A DNA stretch of 54,580 nt. Origin: Priapulus caudatus (taxonomy: Eukaryota; Priapulida; Priapulimorpha; Priapulimorphida; Priapulidae). The DNA lies in assembly GCF_000485595.1 (NCBI RefSeq), contig NW_014577603.1:72525-127104 (forward strand). Direction: 5' to 3'. Made by a program: the position numbers and the translations under genes. Positions 26,714-36,804 of this stretch are shown here, piece by piece (within the stretch, counting starts at the first letter, position 1; each line of letters opens with the position of its first letter). The notes beneath the pieces are model-generated. The model had not been told where the DNA came from and searched no databases. It saw only the letters and a program-made list of their open reading frames with translations.

Positions 26714-27411
26714 TATAGCAGGTAGGAAAGCGGGCTGCCAAAATTCGCTCGGCACTTGCTGGATTTCACACTATTACAACACAAATCTTCAACCATTCTA
26801 CTCCATCTTTGTTTCTTATAAAAATTTCACTTATAAAAACATACTGTCTCCGTTCGTAACCGAGCTGTGTCACGCGAAATCACACAAAGACTGACAAAAT
26901 TCTCGTGTTCGCTAACGCTGCCCAGTAAATGTAAATGAGTGTCAGAATCAGGAAATACCCACCGGCGCTCTTCGTGACCTCATTCTTGCGCCGCAACGCT
27001 GCAACGTTTTTGCAACGCTCCAATTAATGGCGAGGCTCGTATAGGAGTTGGAAAGCAGTGCGCTGCCTATAGCCCTTAGACTGGTACTCGCTCCCACCTC
27101 TCGGCTTAGCTTAGTTACTCGATGGGTAATCGAGGTGGGAGCGAGTACCAGTCTATATAGCCCTGTACTTGCAGTCATTTACATTTACTGGGTAACGTTA
27201 GCGAACGCAAGAATTTCGTCAGTCTTTCTGTGATTTCGTGTGACACAGCTCGGTTACGAACAGAGACAGTATGTTTTTATAACAAGTGAACACTGTTCTT
27301 GAAATAGAAACAAAGATGGAGTAGAATGGTTAAATATTTGTGTTGTAATCGTGTAAAATCCAGCGAGCGTCGAGCGAATTTCGGCAGCCCGCTTTCCTAC
27401 CTGCTATATAT
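26714..27411. mobile_element. Large inverted repeat (arms about 225 bp)
   Basis: The left arm from about 26,714 to 26,937 is the diverged inverse of about 27,176-27,411. Both begin at 'atatagcaggtaggaaagcg' and share the interior segments 'ccattctactccatctttgt' and 'cggttacgaac/gttcgtaaccg'. The loop (26,938-27,175) contains a later-inserted 79-bp MITE. The 'gcaggtaggaaagcg' end also occurs in the element at 51,982-52,906 and at about 27,670, so this is a sub-structure of the hAT-like family. Confidence 0.8.
27077..27155. mobile_element. 79-bp MITE, Mutator-type (9-bp TSD)
   Basis: It starts TAGACTGGTACTCGCTCCCA and ends with the exact inverse, flanked by TATAGCCCT at 27,068-27,076 and 27,156-27,164. 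Nine-bp target duplications with long inverted ends are characteristic of Mutator-like elements. A second copy is at 28,156-28,233. Confidence 0.85.
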
Positions 27412-27639
27412 ATGTGCCAGTGTGCACAGTGCAGCCGTGTGAGCAATGGCGGCAGCCAGTGTTTGTTGCAGATGAGCATTTGGATGGAATTTACAGGAAA
27501 CTGTCGACAATAATAGGCGAAACTGAGAGTATAGAAACATTAAGAATTTGGTATTAAATAGATTTCGTATTTATTTAGCATTATATTTTATTGAAACGCT
27601 TCAAGTGCCTGTGGTTGGTTGCGCTGTGATTGTGTGAAA

Positions 27640-27800
27640 CGAAGCGAGCATCGAGCGAATTTTGCGATCACGCTTTCCCACCTGCTCTTTTTATTGTTTG
27701 TTGTTGTTGTTAATTATACTTTGTGTTGCAGAGGAGCATGATTTACACAAAATTATCAGTAATGATAGGCGAAAGAGAGTAGAGAAACATTCTGTCATTA
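27640..27800. mobile_element. hAT-like family fragment
   Basis: 'gaagcgagcatcgagcgaat' and 'gcgatcacgctttcccacct' match the inner part of the element at 51,982-52,906. 'gataggcgaaagagagtaga' continues into the family end but stops near 27,790 without the terminal CAAGTGCCTG. Confidence 0.55.
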
Positions 27801-28155
27801 AGACATTGAGCCATCCTTTTATTATTGAAAGGCCTGCATGTGCACCATTGCCATTGGCATTGGCATTGCATGCATAATTGGCATTGCCATTACATTACTG
27901 TCATTGACATTACTCATTAGTACTGACCGTACGCTCGAACATGAGATAAGATGAGATTTGCGCCTAGTTTTAAACTCACAATACTGAAATAATTCAAACA
28001 TAACGCGTGTTTAAGCCTCACCTATGCAATGATGAATAAACCTTTAGAAGACGTTCAGTTATACTTCTAGAAATTTGTCAACACTCATCGTATCCATAAC
28101 CGCCATCTCGCGGAATGAAACACAATCATCACAACACATCCTGGGGATTTCGCTC
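27800..28155. other. No gene; CATTGC-type short repeat
   Basis: Around 27,840-27,915 there are repeats of 'ccattggcattg'. The rest shows nothing recognisable. Confidence 0.5.
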
Positions 28156-28233
28156 TAGACTGGTACTCGCTCCCACCTCGATTACTCGATGGGTGATAAC
28201 CTAAGCCGATAGGTGGGACCGGGTACCAGTCTA
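28156..28233. mobile_element. 78-bp MITE, Mutator-type (9-bp TSD)
   Basis: Same ends as 27,077-27,155 (TAGACTGGTACTCGCTCCCA and its near-exact inverse), flanked by perfect 9-bp duplications ATTTCGCTC at 28,147-28,155 and 28,234-28,242. A few substitutions in the right arm. Confidence 0.9.
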
Positions 28234-28562
28234 ATTTCGCTCGTACCCCACCAATACGACCAGTCACCGGTTCCATACTATATGAACGTTATACGACCCC
28301 CCAAAATGGGATACTGAGAGACAGAAACGTGCAGAAACGTCAAACTCTGACAGAAGCGTGCAGGTATAGTTGAAAAGGTGGAGGGGAGGGAAGGGAAATG
28401 TTGGGAGGTACATAAGAAGAATGAGACCGAGGGAGGACCCACTGGCCCCAGCACATCCTGTAAGCACACCAAGTAATTTCTTGTTACGTACATCTCCTTT
28501 CTCTAAATGTACCTTTACTTTTAGTGCCACTGCTTTGTGTCCGTATGTGCAATAACGCTGAG

Positions 28563-28773
28563 AGGGTCTATGTTCCCCAGGGTACTGCCGGAACGTACCC
28601 TGGTACTATCTAATATGCCGGACCGTACCTCGCCTACTCCACTACCGAGTCTAGGGAATCGCCTACGTCTACTCCCTAACCCTAACCATATCAGATAGTT
28701 ACCAGGGTACGTTCTGGTATACCGGACCGTACCCAGGGTATGTTCCGGCAGTACCGTAGGGGACATAGACCCT
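28563..28773. mobile_element. 211-bp TIR element containing a CCCTAA tract
   Basis: AGGGTCTATGTTCCCCAGGG at the left and its near-inverse ending …ggggacatagaccct at 28,773. Arms of about 60 bp pair almost fully, with inner 'gtaccctggtac' type palindromes. The loop carries 'ccctaaccctaacc' at about 28,673-28,687. A lone copy of the end is at 53,877. Target duplication not clear. Confidence 0.7.
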
Positions 28774-29297
28774 ATGAGCCGCAATAACTGTTGAAATAAC
28801 TCTCAAGAATTTATAAATGTATCAAATTATAGTAAATATATGTGAAGAGTGCAAACGAAACTAAAAGATTTCCAGTTTCAAAGTAACTACAGTATATTAT
28901 GAACTTTATTACAAATATGAAATACCCTTGATACCAGTTTACATATAATTCAAAAAGGATACATGGATTGAGATGACATTCATTAAAATTGCACAGATAC
29001 AAAAGTTTTCACGAATATTTTTAATTTGCATGATTGTAAATACTAAAGGCAAGTAGTTGAATGAAATCATCCCGACGACATTATAACAATTTTATCAATT
29101 GGGTAACGTTCTCATTTAATGCAACTGAATGAATATGTGTTGTTAACATGCTAAAAGACTAAATCTAAATAGTTTGTGATTTTAAATGATTATAGCTATC
29201 ACAACAAAACATGTTCTCATGTAGCTAATACCATATACAGGTACAGGACTTCCATGCCGTAATCACCAACGTATTTCTGCACTGGGAGATGTAGCTG
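28774..29297. other. NOL11 3' flank with duplicated gene end
   Basis: AT-rich, no gene. At about 29,232-29,292 there is a diverged second copy of the NOL11 terminal sequence (compare 29,300-29,360), so the last about 65 bp of the gene was tandemly duplicated past the stop codon. Confidence 0.55.
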
Positions 29298-32200
29298 CTA
29301 CCGTATACACAAGATTTCTATGCAGTAATCACCAACATATTTCTGTGTTGGAAGCTGTAGTTGTTCCCGCAACTGCATTAGTATTGGTTCGAGGCTTGCT
29401 AGCTCATTGTACACGTGAACCTATGAGAAACAATGGAATAACTTACTAAAAATAATTATGTGGCTGTATTCTGTAAACCACTTTACCACATACCAAAAAA
29501 TAACGTATCATCTAAAAGATGAACCAACAAGTATACTAGTATACCTATGTGCTCACGATATTAGAAAGCTGGCCCGATTCTATCAGGAGTGTATAATATA
29601 GAGATATATATCTCTATGGGCGCATTTGTTTGGAACAAATCCGTCTGATCAGGATCACTTGATCCAGATCGCCCCAAACAAACGCAAACTCACTTTCAAC
29701 GGTTCGCGTTTCGCTGTGACTTATCACGGGATGGTTCATAACAAAGAACAAGATGTGATTGGCTGAGGCGCGGGCCGCCATATTGCATCCCCTTCGAATC
29801 CACCTCGCTAGCAGGGTCGGGTTCGGTGGATCGAGATCCATGGATCCGACCAAACAAACAGTCAGATCCACGGATCCAGTGGATCAAGATCCGTGGATCC
29901 GACTAAACAAACATGCCCTATGTTTCTATACCACACACTCCTGATTGTATGTACCGTGCCAAACACGGAATATCTATTTCCAATGTTATTCAGGCCAGTG
30001 TTAAACATTTGCTGTTTGAGTTTTACTTCTAGGTCCTGTGCACCAGAGACACAATAGTATTAGTCTATAGAAGAATTGTTGAACCCACCTGATCAGAGAC
30101 AAATGCTACAATCTTTAACAGTATGACATGAGATTTCTTGTCCAGCACAAACGAGCTGAAGTGGGCATCAAGAAGAAGGGACAGCCAGTCACACACCTAC
30201 AACAGAAAAACCTTGCCTCAAATTCATTTTATCTTCTCCCCTAGATTTTGGTCTGGTGGCTGCAATAGATGGCGCCATTATGCAATGAGTTGACTCAAAC
30301 CATCTTTAAGATTGAAAAGGTTAAACTGCATGTTTGAATTCAATTAGTGACAGGTGGATAATTATATTTATACTGAAAAGATGGCTGCGATTGGTGCTGC
30401 AAAATCTAAAGAACAATTAATGATTGCAATTAAAAATGTGAAGTTATAAAAAATAAGGAATATTTTATCAGATTAAAATACAATTACCTGTGTGATGTCT
30501 GGTGTTCCTGTAGCCTCCTCTTTTATAGGGCTGTGCTTTAGCTTACAGTATAGATATTGCAAGAGTACCTATCAAATAAAAAAAAGTTACCCACACGAAT
30601 GAATGTAGCAGAAGTTCAATACATCTAACAGCAATTCTTTCAATACTAATTCTGCCTCTGTGGTAACAAAAGTAAATATGAATGCTTGGTCCTTTTCCTA
30701 ATTTATCTATAGATACTTATATGAAACATACTTGAACGTGGACTGATATTATTTATAGAGAATTATTTCTTATATGTCATGGCAATACAAACACAATTCT
30801 TATCATATTATACATTTCATCAGGAGTGAATAATAATAAATTATATTACATCTAGATAAACATATAGATCTATTATTATTAACTCCTGATTTCATATTAG
30901 CAGTAAAGTATTACAATGGCAGTAGTAACAATACCAAAACACGATCTAGTTGAAGTTTCTGCAGCTCCTGCATGAGAACAACATCATTGTATTTCATCGA
31001 GAGAAGCTGGTCTCTGTAACACAAACAAAAAATCCTATATTACTTTGCTTGCAATCAATCATGCAAAATCGACACCACGTTCAGTAGTCCATGTCTAGTG
31101 TATCTAATACGTCCATCGTATATATCGTCTATAGTAACGTGTATCTTTTGAGATAAACTAATGAAGCCTATGTAATGAATGTGAACTAGGGAGAAATTAA
31201 TGTATTACTTCGAGTTGCATCCGACAAGAAGTGTTTGCTCAATTAATAATCGGTTCACAAAATCCCAAAAATATACCTACATGGCTACTGCCTTGCCTGT
31301 CCACTGCCTGTAGGTGGCAGGCACATCTGCATCTTCATCCGCTCCATTGTTATTCACCTCTGCTAGCCTATCCACCAAAGGCCCCATGAGAGTGGCAATC
31401 TCCTGAGGCGGGGCAACAATTTCGCTAAATGCACCATTTTCTTGGCTAGTGAAAGCACGAAGGAGAATATAAATTATCATAAGACTCTGAATTAGGAAAT
31501 ATGATAAAAATTTCACGTGTATGCATTGCAAGAGCCCTGTGCAAACTCTAGCTATAAGCATTGCTACACACTTTATAGAATAACGGGTGGATTATGGTGT
31601 ACAAACATAAACTAAAATATGATATTACAAAAGAACTAATCCTGATGGATAGGATTACCTAAGGTAAAAGTCAAGTACTTGAACCATCGTGAAATCGGAA
31701 ACATCTGGTAGATACTTCATTGCTTCATGCAACAAGTAAACGTCTTTTTTCTGTATCAACTTTGGCACAAAATCTTGCAAGATGCTTGACGAGAAACAAA
31801 AATAGAAAATATATAATTGAATATGATTACAATATGACATGACAATATGTTTACATCAACATGTAACTAAACCATATGCCCACCTTCTTGAATAAAAGGC
31901 AAAATTACAGCCCATATGCAATAGGAATCACAACATAAGTCCAAATTATTCTTTGTAATTGAAATAACATGAAATCATAATGATGATGTCTCTTCAAATG
32001 AGCAAGCATTATATTGGCATGAAGTTTGCACCTGCTTCTGATCAGACCAGATCTGACAAACTGTAGTAGGTTGTCTCTTGGAAATGCTTTTGTATCCAGT
32101 AGGCTGCTTTGCAGCAACTGCTTCACCTTAGAGCTTGTGAGGTTGGTTAGGTCTCCTGCTTTCAGCAGACTCTGTAAGAATACCACATTGTATAGTGGCT

Positions 32201-35200
32201 GCTCTGAAAGCACACTTTCAAGTTCGGAACCAAAATAGCTGGTATAAAAACCTGTCTCCCATAAAATAACCAATTCAGTATGATCAGCTTTCACACATTA
32301 CTGTGCTATGCTTTGTTTGCTGTCCAGTTAACATTAAATCATAGAATACTCCAACACGAGAAATGTGATATAGAAAAAAAATTATTCTTTGACCTTTACA
32401 CCGAGGAGAATTACTTACACACAACTTCTCTGTTTCATTGGATCCTCTATTCATAGGATCAACCATGCCTGTCGACATTCCAAGAACAGATGCGAGTGTG
32501 GATGGCTGAGACTCATGAGGAAATGCAAGCACGCTGTCAGCACATGGCAGAAACAGCTGTTCACCATTGTAGAACAACTGCACAGAAAAAATGTTAACGA
32601 CACATTATCAACAGAATGTGATTGCTTAAGTTTTTTAAATACAATAATGTTCTACAATGCATTTAAACGTTCACATTAACTCAACTTCAATTTTATCCAA
32701 GTTACAAATAATTTTAAATAGTTTAAACTGAATGCAACACACAATACCTGACTAGCTTTGTGTACTGGCGAGGAGAGTGGTATTTTGTGTACGAGTGTGC
32801 CAAATCTCAGGTTCCAAATGCCTAACACATCTGAAATGAGTAGCAACAAAATTGACGTTAAATTACCCAATTCTGTGAGTGTATAGAATAGTACAAGTAT
32901 ATGTAATTCGATACTTCTTTGCGATACCATAGTAGTGGCTAAATTTACCAATATTGTCCAGTTTCACAGGTGCAGCAGCAACATTACTTGGTCCAGTAGA
33001 AGTTATGGAAACATTTTTCTCAACTGTACAGGGAATCTTGTGTAAATTGTAATCCATGGTATTTAGACTTTGATGGGTGACAGCCTCCGTGGGAATGCTA
33101 CACAGTTGCCCATCTGACACTGCAAAGGTGCAAGCATCACTATAGTTATTTACAGCTGTACACTTTCACTAATGTCTGAAATTCTGTATTGACACATGTG
33201 AAGATATAATAAAAAACCAAATTACTCACATAGCATCAAAATGTCAAATTTCTTATTGATTGTTTGGTGTAAGCAACAGGAAGATACATGTGTGCCAGCT
33301 TGCAGCAAGAGTGGAGCATCTACAGTTTCCACAGTGCTCTGTGGATCTACTAGTGCCTGGATGTATATCTTGTACTCATACTCCTATAGAAATACGTAGA
33401 CAAATTATTTCCATGGATAGTAACCTAGTAAACAACAATATCACGTTCTTAAACAGGGTTCTCCTAAGGCCTTTAAATGCATGTTGGGCCCAATGCCTTT
33501 AAAGCTGAAGCCAATTTCGGAATCTCATAAATCATTAGACATGCCTTAATTGCCTAATCAACATGCAATAATTTCTGTGTATTAACAATCCCAACACAGT
33601 CATGATCTGTTTTCTTTGCTTGATGTTTTCGTTTCCGAACTTATCGAGTTTGGAGATCTAGATTAAGTTGTTCCTCCCCCATCTGTGGATAAACTAATTG
33701 CTTTTAGATATTCCCAGGGAGAACCCTATTAAACAAGGCTGTAACTTTACGTGCATCAGGCATTTAAAAATTTGTTTGACATTCAGAATGTATTTTTTTT
33801 AAAGTGCTCACCTTTGTTTGTGTGACCATGACCGACATAATGTGACTGTTCAATTCGACCGCATCACTCCATACTATGTGTTCAGCAGTTGAGATCAGGG
33901 CAGCTAGCAGCTGCTTTCGTTGTGCTACACCAATGCTGAACAACTGAACTCTGCCATTTGCATGGAGTATTATTGGTTCCATGGTTGCCGTGGAGAACAA
34001 CTGGTGTATTGGCTTCTGAAACTGAACAATGTGACCAAAGAACTAGTATTAAATGTTGTGACTTATGATTGACGTACTAATTACACGTTTGTTTTTGCAG
34101 AAGGCATTTTAGAACAGATACTAACATGAGTTCATTATACACAATTACTAAATTTCCTTCAATGCTTCAATTGGAAGAGTGCGATACGCAATGAAATACG
34201 TACAGAATATTTCTTTGCCTGCTCAATTTTGGAATCCTTGTCCCAACAATGTATAACCTAAAACATAAAAAGAGTTTGTTTGGGAAATATCGGATTGAAA
34301 CTTATTAATACTAAATATAATTAAAGATTCGTTCACTGTGTATTTAACAATTTTTAGCATTACATAAGCATTTTAGAAACACTCTAATCTAACTATGATT
34401 CCCTTGGCTGGTAATATAACATGTTGTATACATACACACACACATTTTATCGCATTTTAAGGTGCATATATCCCCTTAGCCTATATATCTGGCTCACATT
34501 TTTATTGACAACGGTTAAGAACTGATTTCTGTTTGGGCTGTAAACAGCTGGTGCAGTGATGTGATGAATCTGCTTCATACTCCAGCTGCTGACTGTCACT
34601 CGATCTTTTACCTGTATCATTGTATGCAATAACAAAAAACATGTTATTGTTAGGCATTTTAACATACTTACATTATAACATTAGCATTTACACACTGTTT
34701 TTTTTTACAAACGACACACTATTCGTATTAACTATTATAGTTTGTATATGCCATGATACTGCACCGCACTTGCTGCCACTAGGGATCAGTGATCAATGAT
34801 AATCATCACGATATGATCACTATATCAGTATCACTATCGCCGCGGAAAGACAGTACCACCACTAGTACTAACACTAATGTTGAGTCAGGAGGTTTATCTT
34901 GTGGGCGTTAATTAGACACAAATAATGAGTAGGACAAAAGCCTTGCGTTAACAGAAACCAGCCATGTTTATTTTTCCCCTCAACCTCCATAGGTGGCAGC
35001 ACATGCCAGTGCTGATAACTTGTTGACACAAGAACAGATAATACAACAACTAACACTAACAGTGATCAGCCTGAGCCTCAGCTTCACTCAGTCACCGCCA
35101 CTGACCCTCAGGCTCATGCACGTAGGATTTGGACGGAATTGACAGGAAACTGTTGGCAATAATAGATGAAAGAAAGTATAGAAACATTAAGAATTTGGTA

Positions 35201-35745
35201 GTAAATAGATTTCGTATTTAGTTAGCATTATATTTTATTGAAACGCTTCAAGTGCCTGAACTCGCAGCTAGGGCCTGCATACCTCCCAACTCTCATTGGT
35301 TGATACAAGTCACGTGCCTGAAACTCCTGTTTTAATAATTCCTTTTATGGTGCATTGTGACCCTAACCCTAACCCTAACCCTAACCCTAATCCTAACCCT
35401 AACACTACTTAGAATTTAATTTTAAAAATTAACTATATTTGTATCAACCAATGAGAGTTGGGAGGTATGCAGGCCCTAGCTGCGAGTCTGTGGCTGTGCC
35501 ATTGCCATTGGCCCTCACGCTCACTCGGCTCAGGCTCATCCTCACGTTGAATTTTCAATTTACACTGCCTGCATTCATTAATTTTTCTTTAAACACTTCG
35601 CAAAAATACTTACATTCTCCACGACAATGTGATGTCTGGAGTGTGTAAATACTAACGTATCTGCATCCAACCCGTGCGTAATTCCAATGAGACTAGATTT
35701 GTCAATACCATGCAAGAATTCGTGTGCTTTCACGGGCGCATCCAT
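29298..35745 (-). CDS. NOL11: Nucleolar protein 11 (SSU processome factor)
   Basis: Fifteen exons with consistent phases: 35,745-35,614; 34,611-34,498; 34,257-34,204; 34,015-33,812; 33,383-33,230; 33,119-32,949; 32,830-32,748; 32,577-32,419; 32,255-32,032; 31,784-31,659; 31,445-31,281; 31,013-30,941; 30,568-30,488; 30,196-30,089; 29,420-29,298. They join to about 656 residues (human 719). Matches to the family include SSWSMKQ…ITAPAV (exon 2), LGIWNLRFGTL (7), FYNGEQLFLP (8), LIQKKDVYLLHEAMKYLPD (10), CDWLSLLLDAHFSS (14) and the C-terminus. NOL11 works in the nucleolus in the t-UTP/UTP-A part of the small-subunit processome, supporting pre-rRNA transcription and early 18S processing. The N-terminal half should form a beta-propeller and the C-terminal half is helical. 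Start taken as the MDAPV methionine; an in-frame ATG lies 63 bp upstream. The exon 9 acceptor (gggag) is the weakest call. Confidence 0.85.
29583..29944. mobile_element. Palindromic element split by a nested MITE
   Basis: TCAGGAGTGTATAATATAGA at the left and its diverged inverse ending …acactcctga at 29,944, flanked by TTCTA (29,578-29,582) and TTGTA (29,945-29,949), four of five bases matching. Without the 301-bp insert at 29,618-29,918 the host element would be about 58 bp, the size of its relatives at 5,454 and 30,820. It lies in the 3' flanking intron of NOL11. Confidence 0.6.
29618..29918. mobile_element. 301-bp MITE with GGGCGCATTTGTTTGG ends
   Basis: GGGCGCATTTGTTTGG at the left and CTAAACAAACATGCCC at the right, flanked by TAT on both sides (29,615-29,617 and 29,919-29,921). 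GATCCGTGGATCC-type inner repeats recur at both ends. Three-bp duplications are typical of PIF/Harbinger elements; the family is not certain. Confidence 0.6.
30820..30889. mobile_element. 70-bp palindrome with 5-bp target duplication
   Basis: TCAGGAGTGAATAATAATAA at the left, its inverse with one mismatch at the right (ending CTCCTGA), and an AT-rich loop with its own small hairpin. Flanked by TTTCA at 30,815-30,819 and 30,890-30,894. It lies in a NOL11 intron, 52 bp past the end of exon 12 (30,941). Confidence 0.75.
35127..35258. mobile_element. hAT-like family end in NOL11 intron 1
   Basis: It ends CTTCAAGTGCCTG at 35,258 and aligns with the terminal 130 bp of the family. No left end was identified; the sequence before it (34,750-35,100) shows 'gatcagtgatcaatgat'-type short repeats only. 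Confidence 0.65.
35260..35487. mobile_element. Perfect 49-bp inverted repeat with telomere-like loop
   Basis: The arms 35,260-35,308 and 35,439-35,487 are exact reverse complements (first 20: ACTCGCAGCTAGGGCCTGCA). The 130-bp loop contains seven CCCTAA-type units at about 35,362-35,406. The arm sequence also occurs once at about 52,555-52,612. It is in NOL11 intron 1, directly next to a hAT-like end. Confidence 0.85.
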
Positions 35746-36804
35746 GTTTGTCACCTCTGACCTCACCGCGACTGTGTCATAAAAATAACGACAGTAACGA
35801 CACGACACTATCCACTAATCGATCACGCAAGTTAATTTTTTCCCTAAGCGCGAGTGTGCTGTGATTACTTATTTGTATGTGGTATCTATAATATATTTAA
35901 TAATAATAAAAAATTATATCGATCCGCGATTCGCGATTCGCGAAAACACGCGAGATGATACAATATGTCTGCGCCCACAAGGAGGTGCATTTGAAAAGGA
36001 CATTCCATAATTTACAATGGAAATGTAGTTACAGAGCTTGTTTAGATGTGCCACTACACTAAAGTATCATATAGTGAGCAGCATGTGTCAGTGAGTGCTT
36101 AATCAAATAGCTTACATCAGTGTTATCGAACTTTGCAGAAATCAAGGACCATGTCAATTTTGTTATGCATATTTCACAGTACACCAACTTATATTAATGT
36201 TGGCATAAGGGGTGGCCGTAAATTTACACGGTTGATGACTGCTAGATACACGCGTACGTCGTCAACTAATACACTGTGGCTACGAGAAAGGTCAGGAATA
36301 AAGAATCAAAGCTATAACCTTGAGGTGTCTTCTCAGCGGGGGCAATCGTCGACAAATGAGCCAGCAGCTGAAACTGCTCATTGTCACGGACAGAAGAAAT
36401 GTAATATAACTCGGTGATGAAACCGACGCGGAATAGTGTTACATAATACACACAGCCTATATAATTAACTACGCCAATATTCGACATTAGACAAACTTAA
36501 TTTCCTGCAGAAAAGGCTGCTTTTGTGTTGGAATAAAATGGCGAAATATGTATTTACACACTAACTTCACATCTACGCACACATTTTAGACAGTTTTCTG
36601 CTGTCATGTCACTAGATGTGATCTTTGGGAATGTGATGCATATTGTTGGCCACAAGAAACGATGGTCGAAATGTTTTTCTTAATCTATGCATCCCTCCAT
36701 AGGTGTGAAGTTGTTGCATAACAATACTAAGTTAACAAATTTTTTACCCCACTATTTTACTCTACAATTAAAACCCTGTGATTTCTGAAGGAAATATAGC
36801 ACAG
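35746..36804. promoter_or_regulatory. Divergent intergenic region between NOL11 and VARS
   Basis: The two start codons point away from each other across about 1.06 kb, so this region must hold both promoters. A 'cgatccgcgattcgcgattcgcgaaaacacgcg' type CG-rich tandem/palindrome sits at about 35,920-35,955, inside otherwise AT-rich DNA, and is a candidate shared element. An open frame at 36,133-36,417 is of uncertain meaning. Confidence 0.4.

Larger units (their letters stand above)
21036..27613. mobile_element. 6.6-kb composite hAT-like element
   Basis: The left end (21,036) and the inverse right end (ending 27,613) both read CACAGGCACTTGAAGCGTTT and stay nearly identical for about 130 bp. 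They share variants (TTGAAGCG, 'ttctatactctc') that set this pair apart from the other copies in the window. They are flanked by a perfect 8-bp duplication GTTGGTTG at 21,028-21,035 and 27,614-27,621. The interior holds a decayed Ty3/gypsy-type retroelement, an assembly gap, a large inverted repeat and a Mutator-type MITE. I see no hAT transposase. The pairing of the two ends is inferred from the shared variants and duplication; the gap prevents checking continuity. Confidence 0.7.

Noticed and set aside
36133-36417. 94-codon frame upstream of VARS as an independent gene
   Set aside because: No recognisable motif and no splice-consistent partner. Kept only as a possible alternative leader in the findings.
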